Source: Elgaria multicarinata webbii
Taxonomy: Eukaryota; Chordata; Lepidosauria; Squamata; Anguidae
Direction of reading: 5' to 3'
Length of the DNA stretch: 64,000 nt
Assembly: GCF_023053635.1 (NCBI RefSeq)
Contig: NC_086172.1
Location: 125,339,681-125,403,680, forward strand
The notes under the pieces are model-generated. The model searched no databases. It was not told where the DNA came from and worked only from the letters and a program-made list of their open reading frames with translations. This document shows positions 22,816 through 32,799 of the stretch, piece after piece. Position 1 is the first letter of the stretch; every line of letters begins with the position of its first letter. The translations under genes were made by a program, and so were the position numbers.

Positions 22816-23212
22816 GCTCCTATCCGTCGATAGTGACGCCTCAGCAGGTAGCTAACCTTAGCCACACTCCCGCCCCACAGCTCCCCCCCCCGCCCGACGT
22901 TGGACGTGTCAGATTGATAAGCCCTCCCCTCCCCCCTCGAATAGAACTTTGGAGGGGCGGAGCTATGAAGAGAAGCAGCCCCCTCCCCCGCTTCTCTGTC
23001 TAGCAACCTCGTCGAAATGCTACCAGGGAAAAGAGTGGGAGGCCGGCTGGCCAAAGGGAACCGCGGCCCCGAGTCCCCTTCTCCCCGAGACAGCCGCACT
23101 CGTTCGCTCACGCCCGGAGGACGAGCTGCGCCTCTTCCTCAAGCAGCTTCTTCATTCTGAGCTCGGGATGCGGCTAGTCCTGGGATGCTGAGCTCTCCGC
23201 CCCTCTTGCGAG

Positions 23213-23478
23213 CCTGGAGGCTGGTGGCTCCGATTTCTGTAGGGCTCTGAACCCAGTCTGGGTTTCGGTCTGGACCAGCCAGAACCCTAAAAGAGCTATC
23301 CGAGGTGCTGAAGCCGATCCCCAAGGCCAGTGCAGGCTGGTGGCTCCGATTTCAGGGGGGCTGTGAATCCATGCTGGGTTTCAGCTAGCACTCTAGAGGA
23401 GCTCTCCAAGGTGGACGGCTCCTTTAGAGTTGTAGCGGAAACCCACTGAAATCGGAGCCACCAGCCTCCACTGGCCTT
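23213..23478. repeat. Foldback repeat cluster, two direct arms and one inverted arm
   Basis: ggctggtggctccgatttc occurs at about 23218 and again near 23336, each followed by a 'gaa(c/t)cca...ctgggtttc' phrase and gagct(a/c)tcc. The inverse, gaaatcggagccaccagcct, lies near 23449-23470. The same family forms the ends of the element at 35050-35757. Confidence 0.65.
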
Positions 23479-24440
23479 GATGCTGGGGATGCAGATCCGC
23501 TCCCTGGAAACGCCTTCCTCCTCCTCCTCCTCCTCTTCCCCGCATCGGAGGGGAAGTATCACTTCCACCCCCGTCCCCATGCATTTTTGCACCAACGCCC
23601 GTCGCCCTCCAGCCGACCCCTTCGCACGACCCCCAAGCGCGCGTCCTCGGAACGGTCCCTCCGCCGCAGACCAAACCTCTCTGCTCCATCATCGTCCACT
23701 CACCACTTTTGCTTGGGCGCGCGAGGGCGGAGGCTGGCGGCTGGTGGCTCCCGGGGCGTTGGGTTCCCCGCTTGGCCAGCCGAGGGAGCAAAACGGAGAT
23801 CGGCAGGGGGAAGAAGAAGAGGGCAGATCAGGTTACGGGGAGCAGCAGCGGCGGCGGCGGCGGCAGCGGCGGCCTCTCCATGGCTCCCAGCAAACCCCGC
23901 GCAGGGTCTCCACCTGCAGCCGGGCGGGTGCGCGTCGCTGGTGTTTTCCGCGGTGCAATCCCGAGCATTTTATGTCTGGATGGATTCGGTTACCCCCTAG
24001 GCTGAAGGAGGAAGAGGGCACCGGCTCCCCATCTCGGCTCCCCCCGACCTCTGTCAGTCCAGCGGTTCCCCTCCCTCCTTTCGCCTCCTTCGGAGCTCCT
24101 GCTGCTTCCGCCGCTGTTGCTGCTGCTAGAAACGGATGAAGCCGCTGGTTTTCCGGGGAGGGGGGGAGAAAAGGGAGGGAGGCGAACGGGTGGGAGGTGT
24201 GTGTTTGGGGTGGTGGTGGCGATCCAGCAATAAAAACCTTGGTCCACCACTTCCCACCACAGAGTGGAGCAGGGGGGAGGAGGAGGAGGAGGAAGAGACG
24301 CGGGCGGTGGGGAAGAAAGGAGGGGGCACATGATGTATGAGGGACGACGAGTCGCTGCAGCGCCTGAGGGTCGGTGTGTTCTGGCTGGCGGTTTTAGCGG
24401 AGGCTGAGGAGGTGGGCAGATCAGGATATGAGCAGATTTA

Positions 24441-24583
24441 GGACGCAACCCTATGCATGTTTAGACAGGAAAAAAGTCCTACAACTCCCAGCATTCCCCA
24501 GCCAGCACAGCTAGCTTGGGAATGCTGGAAGTTGTAGGAGCCACCCCCACCCCCGGTCTGAACATGCATAGGATTGTGCCCTT
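24441..24583. mobile_element. Palindromic MITE, 'gcaaccctatgcatg' family
   Basis: Left end gacgcaaccctatgcatgtt and right end aacatgcataggattgtgcc are inverted repeats. Inside them tcctacaactcccagcattc pairs with gaatgctggaagttgtagga. Single-arm fragments occur at 9296-9365 and 28218-28310. Confidence 0.7.
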
Positions 24584-25041
24584 GTTGCCTTCGCATTATT
24601 TCTCCACCTCCCTTTTAAATAGCCCTGACACACCCATAGCCCTTGCACTCTCCTCCTAAAAATAATGTATGGATTAAATCCATTCAGGTATTCAAGGGGC
24701 TTCACCTGTATACCTGAGTAATCCTTACTACAGCCTGGTATTACCTCCATATTGCAGTTGGGGGACTGTGACTGAGAATAAATAGCTTGCCTAAGGCCAC
24801 CTAGATCAGTTTGTGGCTGGGTTATGATTGGAACCTGGAGTTTCCCTTATCATAGCTGTGCCACTCTGCTTTCCAAGTACAGATCTGGATGGCAAATAAG
24901 TTTTAAGTCTCTCATGTTTTCCACTAATAGTGAAGTCAAGTGGTGAGAGCTGACAGTACTGTAGCCAAAATAGGGCCACTGAGAAACAAGAGGGGTTTTT
25001 TTTGGGGGGGACTTAAAAAAAACTCATCTAGGGTTTCTGGG
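24584..25041 (-). repeat. MIR-like SINE, reverse, in otherwise plain sequence
   Basis: About 24730-24860 reads on the minus strand as a MIR-type core: gggtaaccccagctgtg-like start, ccaggttccaatcataaccc, gccttaggcaagctatttat. The divergence suggests an old copy. Confidence 0.45.
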
Positions 25042-25614
25042 GGGCTGTCTTGATTATTGGCATGCAAGCTCCTAAAACCCTGCACTTGCACTCCTGCGGG
25101 GTTGTCCCCATGCCAAGGAGCAAGTGCAGGGTTTGCATCCATCCATCCATCCATCCGAAGAGTCACCACCATCCTGTGCACCGCCACTCCATGCTCTGCC
25201 ACTGTGCATCTCCGCACGAGTGCTGCTGCGCATCCCTGTGTCCCTCCCCATTTTTTTCACCTTACCTTGTGGGGCTTTCCCCTCCAAGTGTTTCCTTCTC
25301 CCCATGCAAGAGGAAGCTCAGAGGCATTCCAGCAGCCATTCCACTCACTGGCCCACCCCCTCCCCACTGTCCGGGCAGATGGTGACCAATCAGGGGTTGC
25401 CATATGCCTGGCCATGCCTCCACCGCGACTCCGGAGCAGTGACAGATGGCAGATGCTCCATCGTCACTGCGCTCCAGAGAAAAAGTTGCACTCCTTTTTT
25501 ATTTTGGCGCTTGGGGGGAAAGCCCTGGGATGGCTCCACAGTGGCATCTGCATCGCATAAACCACACAGCGCCACTGTGGAGCCACACTGGGGCTTTTTC
25601 CATGTATAGACAGC
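25042..25614. mobile_element. Non-autonomous DNA transposon with short inverted ends
   Basis: Ends are gggctgtct and agacagccc, flanked by ctggg on both sides as a possible 5-bp duplication. Inner stems are visible: ccctgcacttgcactcctgc against gcaagtgcaggg, and ggctccacagtggc against gccactgtggagcc. A (CATC)n run lies at 25134-25157. The overlapping frames of 77-167 codons are not credible genes. A related stem occurs at 36140-36250. Confidence 0.55.
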
Positions 25615-26639
25615 CCCTGGGATTTAAGTACCTATGTGCTAATAGTGTTAAGAGAATGAGCGAGTTTTAGTTCTTGCAGGAGGCCTGGGTGGGGATTCTC
25701 CCTCTCTCTTTCAGTGCAGGCCTTGTTGGAGATGAGACAGTGTGCTAGGCAGCTCCTTAAGAGGTAGTGTTTTCTTCATGTATTGTAGTAAGAAAGAACC
25801 CTGTTCTGAATATGCCTGAATCTATTGAGTGTTGCCTGCAGGACAGAGTCTAGGAGTGGGCTGCAAGCTGAGCAGCTCACCCCCTCCCCATATTAACCAT
25901 GCCCCTCATACTTGTAATGGCCTTTGGACCAAGGGGCATTCCCGGACTGAAGGCACCCACAAAAAGGACTGAGGGATTTAGCTGTAGATGGAGAGAGATT
26001 GTCTGGTTACAAGGTCTATTTAATTGAGAAACAACAGAAGTAGACCTGGCATACAAATTTCTCGAAGTATACCTGGTCTCCAGCTCTTATCACTGTTCAG
26101 TCACCTGATCTATCAGAGATGCTGGACTTGTTAATTGATGCTGTCAGGACTTTTTTTTTAAGTGCAGCCATACATTACAGGAGCTAAGACGCATTAAGGG
26201 CTTGTTTAAATGAAGTCACCCTTTGTGTTACATGACCTGCATTCATTGTGTACCCTACCACACATACACACATGCTACATGTCAGAATATCCCTCTATAA
26301 CTAGTGCTCCAAAGTGTTACGTTGCTACTTTTTCCCTGACAGAGGATCTGCAGGTTGAGTAGCAGCATGAAATACAGAAATGCAACAGGTGAAGTCATTT
26401 TGTGACTGCAGTTCATTTTTGGGGAAGTTGCATCTGTTATTTTTACCAGTTATTCAGCTGTTAAGGGCACAAAGCCTCTATTAGGGAAAGGTGGGAGTGT
26501 CCATCAAATGAAGATTATTACAGGCAGCAATAGCAGTGGGGCTGTGGATCAGGCATAGCATGTAGTACACAAAGGGCTGTGTTGGCCAGTTGAGGCAGCT
26601 AGTGCCATTATTACTGTGTCTGGATACAGATACAGCTCT
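25615..26639. other. Mostly unassigned intergenic sequence
   Basis: 26524-26612 closely matches 29518-29608 (gcaatagcagtggggctgtg, catagcatg, gctgtgttggcc). The rest shows no feature I can name. Confidence 0.4.
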
Positions 26640-26673
26640 TCCTCCCTTCCAATCCCCTTTCCTTTTGTGTTGT

Positions 26674-28745
26674 GCTTTTCTACATGAGGCTTTTAATCTG
26701 CACCTTTATCGAGGCTTCTACTTCCAGATTCTTTGCGGGATTAAGATCTTCTCTCTCTGCCTTTCTATATATGCCATTACACAAGCACCAGGTGGTGGTA
26801 TAGCAGAATTGCATAAATACACAAGGCTCCTATAATGCAGTGGTTCCCAAAGTGGGTGGTATTGCCCCCTTGGGGGTGGGTGGGATTGCATAGGGGGCAT
26901 TAAGAGGCAAAGGGACGTCAGGGGGGCACTAACAGGCAAAGGGATGGCAGGGAGACGCTTGAGGTGGTTTCTCCAGAAGGTCCTAAAACCCAGGGACCGA
27001 GCAGGAAAGAGCAGCAAATTCAGCCGCTCTCCCCACACCGCTCCTGCTCAGGAAGGACTTTCTCACTCACGCAGCCGCTCTCTCCTCCTATCTCAAGCCC
27101 ACAGTGGCCCCACCAGAAGTAGGGGGTGGGGGAAGCGCCCACAGGAGGCAGAAGAGCAGGAAACAGCGGCGAATTCAGCTGCTCTGCCCACTCTTCTCCT
27201 GCCTAGGAGGGCCCAGGGCTTCTTTCCTGCTGGAGCCGCTGCTGCTCACTCGCTCGCTCCCTCCCTTGGCCAGAGCTGCTCCCTCCTACAAGCTGCTCCG
27301 GCAGACCTCTCACGATAGTTGCTGCACAAGGCGGGAGCAGCAGCCCTGCGGCGGAAAGGAAGGAGCATGTGGAGGGTGGTGGGCAGCAGAGCAGCTGCCA
27401 AGAACAGCAGTCAGCCGGCAGGCTGGGTGGGGAGCAGGACTGCTTGTGCTGCTGCAAGGTATCTCCAGGCTCCCTTCCCCTGTAAGGAGTTGCAGATTGG
27501 GGCCATCTCCCCTCTGAGCTGCTGCCCTCTTGTCCTAATCGGCCCGGCAGGGTTGGAGAGAGAGAGAGAGAGATGCTGTGTGTCTGGGTGTGTGCTCCCA
27601 CCTCCCAAAAAATCTGGACTACAACAGGATTGGGAGAGAAAAGAAAAGGGGGAGGGAGAGAGAATGGTAATTCCCCAGGTCCTTCCAGGCTAAAGAAGAT
27701 TCAGCAGCACCTTTTTTCAGAATGCTTGCTGAAACCATTCCTATCTGCCCTTGCTTATTTCAGGGTGTCCAACTCCCTTTTTTCAAGCATTCTTTTGGTA
27801 AAAGGTATATGTGTATCTTGTGTCACCATAAAAACAGAGCTGCAGCACAATCCTAAGTATGTCTACTCAGAAGTAAGCCCCACTGAGATCAATAGGAGGT
27901 AGATGTGCATAGGAATCAGCCTGAAAACGAAGAGAGGATGAAGAAAAGACAGAAGAAAATGAATTGTAGAAATAGAATAGCAAGGTAACTGTGGGATATT
28001 TAACCATATTTAAAGACAATAAGTACAGTAAAATTAGTGCCCCTCTACTTCAATTCCAGCCAGGTTTTCCATAGGAAAACTCTGTACCAGGTGGCAGATA
28101 ATTATTTTAAAATTTTAATTAAAATACATTATCCTTTCCTATAACAAAATGGTGCTTACTCCTAAGTAATTGTGATCCACTGAAGAAGGAAATCTTATTT
28201 GATTCCTGTATTCATGCTAGTGTGACATGATAAGTTAAAGGCACAATTTTATGCATGTTTAGACAGAAAAAAGTCCTTCAACTCCTAGAATCTCCTCTAA
28301 ATGGGAAGCACCTGCCCCAGGCTTGCCGCGGGAGGGAGGGAAAAGAGAGTGAACACCTCTGTTTGCAGCCAGCATGGCGGGGCACACCAATTGGATTTTG
28401 AATAAAGTATTCAAGTAATTGTTACTGTTTTGAATTTTATTGTTATTATCTTCCTTGGTGAGTCATTGAAAACTGCTATTCTGAATAATGATTTTTATAG
28501 TGTAGGGTAGGGGGGCGCTGGACATGAGTTTGTGGAACCAAGGGGGCAGTTACCTGAAAAAGTTTGGGAACCACTGCTATAATGCTATTGAGAAAAATAT
28601 CACACTTTCCTCATTAAAGAAAATGTGATAACAGTTGCAAAGCACAGGAGAGGTCACGGAGGATGACAGTGTCGTGTAAAGGACTCACAAACTACCGTGA
28701 GTGAGGAATCATGACTGCCTAATAGAAGCCTCATGTAGAAAAGCT
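26674..28745. mobile_element. Inverted-repeat DNA element, host of the hAT insertion
   Basis: The left arm gcttttctacatgaggct (26674-26691) is the inverse complement of agcctcatgtagaaaagc (28727-28744). It appears to have entered a LINE 3' end of the 'gattgtaagcctgtgggcag' type, whose halves lie at about 26640-26673 and 28746-28850. Without the hAT element it would be only about 330 bp, so it is a MITE. Confidence 0.6.
26830..28584. mobile_element. hAT-type DNA transposon with perfect 8-bp target duplication
   Basis: The element proper is 26838-28576. It starts cagtggttcccaaa and ends tttgggaaccactg, the inverted ends of the hAT/Charlie superfamily. It is flanked on both sides by ctataatg (26830-26837 and 28577-28584), the 8-bp duplication hAT elements make. 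Its 1739 bp show no hAT transposase domain. Instead 26950-27700 is GC-rich sequence of unknown origin with overlapping frames of up to 137 codons. The 3' part has further small repeats at 27846-27915 and 28218-28310. It is therefore non-autonomous. Confidence 0.85.
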
Positions 28746-28924
28746 CTAGATCGTAAGTCTTCAGGCAGGGACTATTTTATTTCTGATCTTTTTAAGTTCT
28801 CTAGGAACCTTGGCCAAAGAGCAGGATAAGAATGCTTTGGGTAAAATGAATGAATATTGATCTGACTGCCTTGTGTATTACTAAAATATCAATATATGCT
28901 TGTTTGACGATATTATATGGAGAA

Positions 28925-29065
28925 CAGGAGTGGAGAACTTGCGGCTGTACAGATGTTGGCAGACTGCAACTCCCATCAACCCTAGCTATCCCAATGGTGT
29001 GGGATGATGGGACTACAGTCTAACAACAACTGGGGGGGGGCACACATTCCCCAACCCTGATCTAG
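28925..29065. mobile_element. Foldback MITE, 'aactcccatca' family
   Basis: gcagactgcaactcccatca pairs with gatgatgggactacagtcta across a short loop, with a G-run near 29032-29040. Same family as 9150-9282. Confidence 0.6.
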
Positions 29066-29175
29066 TATCACAGGCAGCATGCCTCTGAAGACCAGCTGCT
29101 TGGGAGCATGAGCAGGAAGGTGTTATTGCTCTCGGGTCCTGCTTGTGGTATTCCCATAGGGATCCAGTTGTCCTC
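29066..29175 (+). mobile_element. CR1 LINE 3' UTR fragment
   Basis: caggcagcatgcctctgaag, accagctgcttgggagcatg and ctcgggtcctgcttgtgg follow the order of the CR1 3' UTR at 3235-3420. It is truncated on both sides. Confidence 0.6.
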
Positions 29176-29239
29176 TCTTAATTGGGTGGCAGCCTCACAG
29201 AGGCCATAAAAAAAGCATTTACCCAGGTAGGTACTGTTT

Positions 29240-29241
<2 letters not shown>

Positions 29242-29294
<53 letters not shown>
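29242..29294. repeat. (GA)n microsatellite
   Basis: About 26 uninterrupted GA units. Confidence 0.95.
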
Positions 29295-29297
<3 letters not shown>

Positions 29298-29324
29298 GTT
29301 TAAATAGCTTTTAGCCCATGTGGA

Positions 29325-29475
29325 ACGTAGAATGCTGCCTCATACTTAGTTTAGACCATTGGTCCATTTAGCTCAGTATTGTCGACACTGACTGACAACA
29401 GCTCTCCAAGGTTTCAGGCAAGAGTTCTAGCAGGCCTACCTGGACATGCCAGGTATTGAACTTGGGGGGTAGGTT
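29325..29475 (-). repeat. tRNA-derived SINE fragment, reverse
   Basis: gctgcctcatacttagttta, gaccattggtccatttagct, cagtattgtcgacactg and agctctccaaggtttcaggc are the reverse of the SINE seen whole at 31775-31970. The tRNA-like head is missing. Confidence 0.6.
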
Positions 29476-30291
29476 CGGAAGGCCCCAGCTGTGGAGGGCC
29501 CCAAACAACCCACAAGCAGGTGGCAATAGCAGTGGGGCTGTGGGCAAGTCATAGCATGCAGTAAAGGAAAGCGCTGTGTTGGCCCGTCGAGGCGGCTGGC
29601 GCCATTTTAAATCCAAGTATATTCTAAGCGTGAGAGTGGCAGCCCACTGCCTTTGGGGGTGCGTGGCCAGTGAGAGCACTGGTGTGGAGGCCTGCCCCCT
29701 TGCTGCTCCAGGTAAATGGGTGGGTGGGAGGAGAGAAAAGATAGCGAGTAAAGAGGCCAGGGAGGAAGAAAACAAAGAGGTCCCTTTTTCTACTCCCCCC
29801 CCCCAAAAAAAATGTCACAGTGCATGTTGAAGCCTTCTGCCCAGTGTGCCTGATAATCTTGGGGGTGGGGTGGGGTGGCGGAATCAGGGGGGAAAGGCAG
29901 GAAAAGGGAGCCATTTGTTTGTTTCCTGCACTGCCTGAGTCGCGTAGGGCATTGGGGGAGAGAAAGCAAGTGAGCAGGATGATGCAGGGAAACAGTAGCA
30001 AAGCAACAAGAATGGTGCTACTTCAAAAGGCATCTTGGCAAAGTCCCCTCAAAGCTGGCAGTGCCACGGTAGCAGTTAACAGAGACAGCAAAAATGCCCC
30101 AACTGTTTTTCTCGTCTACATGCCCAAAACAAGGACCAGAAGGTCAGGCTACCCACAGGAAAGCAACCCCCCACCCCACTCGAGAGATTCCCATCACAAA
30201 ACCCGAGGTTCTTTTGGAAATGTCAGGAGTTTTACATTCATATGAAGGGCATTTGGTTAAATTCTGTCATGTGCTTTTCACAATATCCATT

Positions 30292-30344
<53 letters not shown>

Positions 30345-31504
30345 GCTTGCTCTCTCAGGGCAGTTTTCCAGTGGGTTGTACCTTCTGCCTTTCATGGGAT
30401 CATCTTCCTTTGGCTGTTGTGTGTCTGCATGCACAAGTGTGCGCATGTGTGTGCCACACAGATGTCTCATTTTCATTCCATAGATATCTAGGAATGCTGC
30501 CAACGCTGGAGATTGCTGGAGGAAAATCTACTAAACTCTGATATTGTTTGGAATAAGCCTCTGTGCCAGATGTCGAAGAGTTAATCCTGTAGAAACACGG
30601 AAGTCAGCAAAGCACAGTTTATATGTGCCTGCCCATGAAATCAGCATGCATTGAGTTTTGCAGGGATGTTAATTAGATCTTTCCTCATTCCTGAGTCTTT
30701 TCAATTGATGACTTAAAAACAACATCAAGAACCCAAAACACAGAACCTATCAAAACAGACAGTCTATCATCAAAAGAGAAACTGTTGTCTGACACATGCA
30801 TTTTTAAATTTTGTCTTCTAATGACAAGGTAGAGTAAGCAAACAGAAACATCTGTCCTCATAACACCATTTCCCAAATGTAAGGGAAAACCTTTAGAGTT
30901 TGAATAGGGTTACCAGTCCCCTACCAGTCCCCACCCATCCCTGCAGGCAGCCAAGGGCTTGAACCCCCTTTTGCAGGGTGTTTCTGAGCACAACCTGCAA
31001 AGGGGAGGAAACGGAGTCCATATGCCACAGCACCCTTGTGGCAAGGGTTCCAGACTCACCCAGGGAGGGAAAGGCTCTCTTGCCAAGCAGCCAAGGTTGC
31101 TCTGCCCAGTGAGCATTTCTGCAATGCTTCAGATTCTGCAGGCTCAAAGACAGATTCTATACTGAGTCAGGTTCAGATTTCACAGTTTGGCCCAAAGGGG
31201 GTGTTTAGAAAATGTAAACAGGCAGGCATCAAGGGGACTTCCCAGGTTAGCAGAGGTTGGGTTTAAATATTTTTCATCACTAGAGGGCACTCACTGATCA
31301 GATAAATTCATACTACTTAACTTTATTTTAAAAATTTTAACAACCAACTTTCTAAAAAAAATCCCTTTCAAAATAATAAAATTGCACAATATAAACAATA
31401 TAATAAAATGGGAGAACATAAACAAATGCATTTTTATCAAGTGGTAGAATCAAAAGATCACACAGAGCAGCAATAAATGCATGAATCCCAAGCATGGGTT
31501 TATA
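29476..31504. repeat. Intergenic with a (CT)n microsatellite and a paired repeat
   Basis: 29518-29608 matches 26524-26612. A (CT)n run occupies 30295-30341. Plus-strand frames of 99-141 codons pass through these repeats and show no family signature. No gene is seen. Confidence 0.5.
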
Positions 31505-31672
31505 ATATAACCAGGGCCAGATCTACACCTTGTGTTAAATCATTACGAATATGGATTAAAAAGCAGGAAATAACACCATGGAAGCAGTATATGGAATGTG
31601 AATTGTGCCCCAACAGTTATCAGTGCATTTAAATACTGCTATAAAGCAGTAGTGTAGATATAGCCCTGGTTC
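31505..31672. mobile_element. Palindromic MITE, 'agatctacac' family, copy 2
   Basis: ggccagatctacacc at the left and gtgtagatatagccc at the right enclose agtatatggaatgtg and the shared gccccaacagttatcag. It is diverged from copies 1 and 3. Confidence 0.65.
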
Positions 31673-31774
31673 TGATCCAGTCCCTCTCCTACACTCAACA
31701 TTAGGCACAAAGATCTGTCCCACTTGACATGTGAAGGCTGCTAACAGGAGAGGCAACCAGGGGAGACTTAGGAA

Positions 31775-31970
31775 ACACAGGAAGCTTCCTTATGCTGAGT
31801 CAGACCTTTGGTCCATCTAGCCCAGTATTGTAGACACTGGGCTAGTGTGGGCTAGCAGCTCTCCAGAGTTTCAGGCATAAGTTTTTCCAGCCATACCTGG
31901 AGCTGTCGGGGATAGAAACTGGGACCTTCTGCATGCAAAGTGGGTGCTGTACCACTAAGCTACAGCCCCT
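31775..31970 (-). repeat. tRNA-derived SINE, reverse, near full length
   Basis: On the minus strand it starts ggggctgtagcttagtggta (A box) and has a B-box-like ggtcccagtttctatcccc. It ends in the body atggaccaaaggtctgactc, agcataaggaagcttcc. A forward copy lies at 40940-41163. Confidence 0.8.
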
Positions 31971-32164
31971 GCACGTGGATATGGGTGAGCAGCATGCATG
32001 GGTAGGGGAAGGATGTAGTAGGGAACTGTATTGGGCTTGAAATGTTTTTTACCTGTTGCCCAAGAGAGGAATTTTGAAGGTGTTCTCTCTGGGCTGGTCT
32101 TGACAGTAGATCTTACTTCTGGTGCCATGCCAACAATCTTCACTTGAGGGGCAAACAATTCCTT

Positions 32165-32312
32165 CAATCAGCTTTCCCCACCCTGGGGCTCTCCTGTTGT
32201 GTTGGACAACAACTCCCAGCATGCCTGAGCATTGGCTATGCTGGCTGGGTCTCATGGGGACTGCAGTCCAAAATATCTGGAGAACATCTGGTTGAGGAAT
32301 GCTGCTTTACAG
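32165..32312. mobile_element. Foldback MITE, 'aactcccagcatgcc' family
   Basis: tttccccaccctggggctct, gttggacaacaactcccagc and the partner ggactgcagtccaaaatatc, tggagaacatctggttgagg. Same family as 36505-36620. Confidence 0.65.
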
Positions 32313-32364
32313 ACATGTGTATGTCAAAACCTTGATGGTTGTGTCTAAAAAGAAAAACAGTGGC

Positions 32365-32500
32365 TAGATCTACAGCAAGCAGGATATAACACTTTGAAAG
32401 CGCTTGAAAACAGTATATGGAATGTGTCATGGGCCCCAACAGTTGTCAATACTGTTACAAGCCATTAGAAACCAGTAGTGTAGAGCTTGTTGATGTCCCT
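32365..32500. mobile_element. Palindromic MITE, 'agatctacac' family, copy 3
   Basis: ctagatctacagcaagcagg, aaaacagtatatggaatgtg, gggccccaacagttgtcaat and agtgtagagcttg. It has the same order as 681-812. Confidence 0.7.
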
Positions 32501-32799
32501 TCTCAAGATAATATAGTCCCAGGAAGGAAAGAATGCATGGAGAGTAGAACTGGAGATGTGCTCAATAGCCCCGTCTCTCAGCTCTATGCAGTCATAGGAA
32601 TTTGTGCACTGTAGAGCTCACGCAGATACAACCAAATGCATACAGATTATCAGACACGCCATGCATACACTCTGCTCATCAAGGTTGACCAATTGTGCAT
32701 TCAGGACCTACCTATGCACACCTAGATATGTGTAGGTTCCATTGACAAATCCCAATGATCATGTACTGCTTGGGTGTGGAGCCTGTAGGTGTCCCCCCA

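Larger units (their letters stand above)
22351..23704 (-). other. Possible 5' UTR intron of CCDC177
   Basis: On the minus strand a pyrimidine-rich tract ending ttgctttgctttccattcag lies just upstream of the ATG (cut at 22351/22352). A strong donor-like gtgagtgg lies near 23701 (plus-strand ccactcacc). Removing this about 1.35-kb interval would delete two out-of-frame upstream ATGs at 22371 and 22396. Splice sites were judged by eye only, and another donor-like site occurs near 23110. Confidence 0.35.
21500..24400. promoter_or_regulatory. CpG island of CCDC177
   Basis: GC-rich and CpG-dense sequence runs from the 5' half of the CCDC177 coding region to about 24.4 kb, in clear contrast with the AT-rich flanks. 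A CGG/CGGCAG run lies at 23841-23873. The minus-strand transcription start probably lies at about 23.8-24.3 kb, but no TATA box is evident. A divergent plus-strand transcript is possible but unsupported. Confidence 0.65.

Noticed and set aside
26944-27693. Frames of 124-137 codons in the GC-rich part of the hAT element
   Set aside because: Several overlapping frames on both strands are open at once, as expected from composition. No transposase or host domain is recognised.
31775-31970. Possible tRNA gene
   Set aside because: A- and B-box-like words are present but the sequence continues into a SINE body and does not close a cloverleaf. The same applies at 6626, 10269 and 40940.
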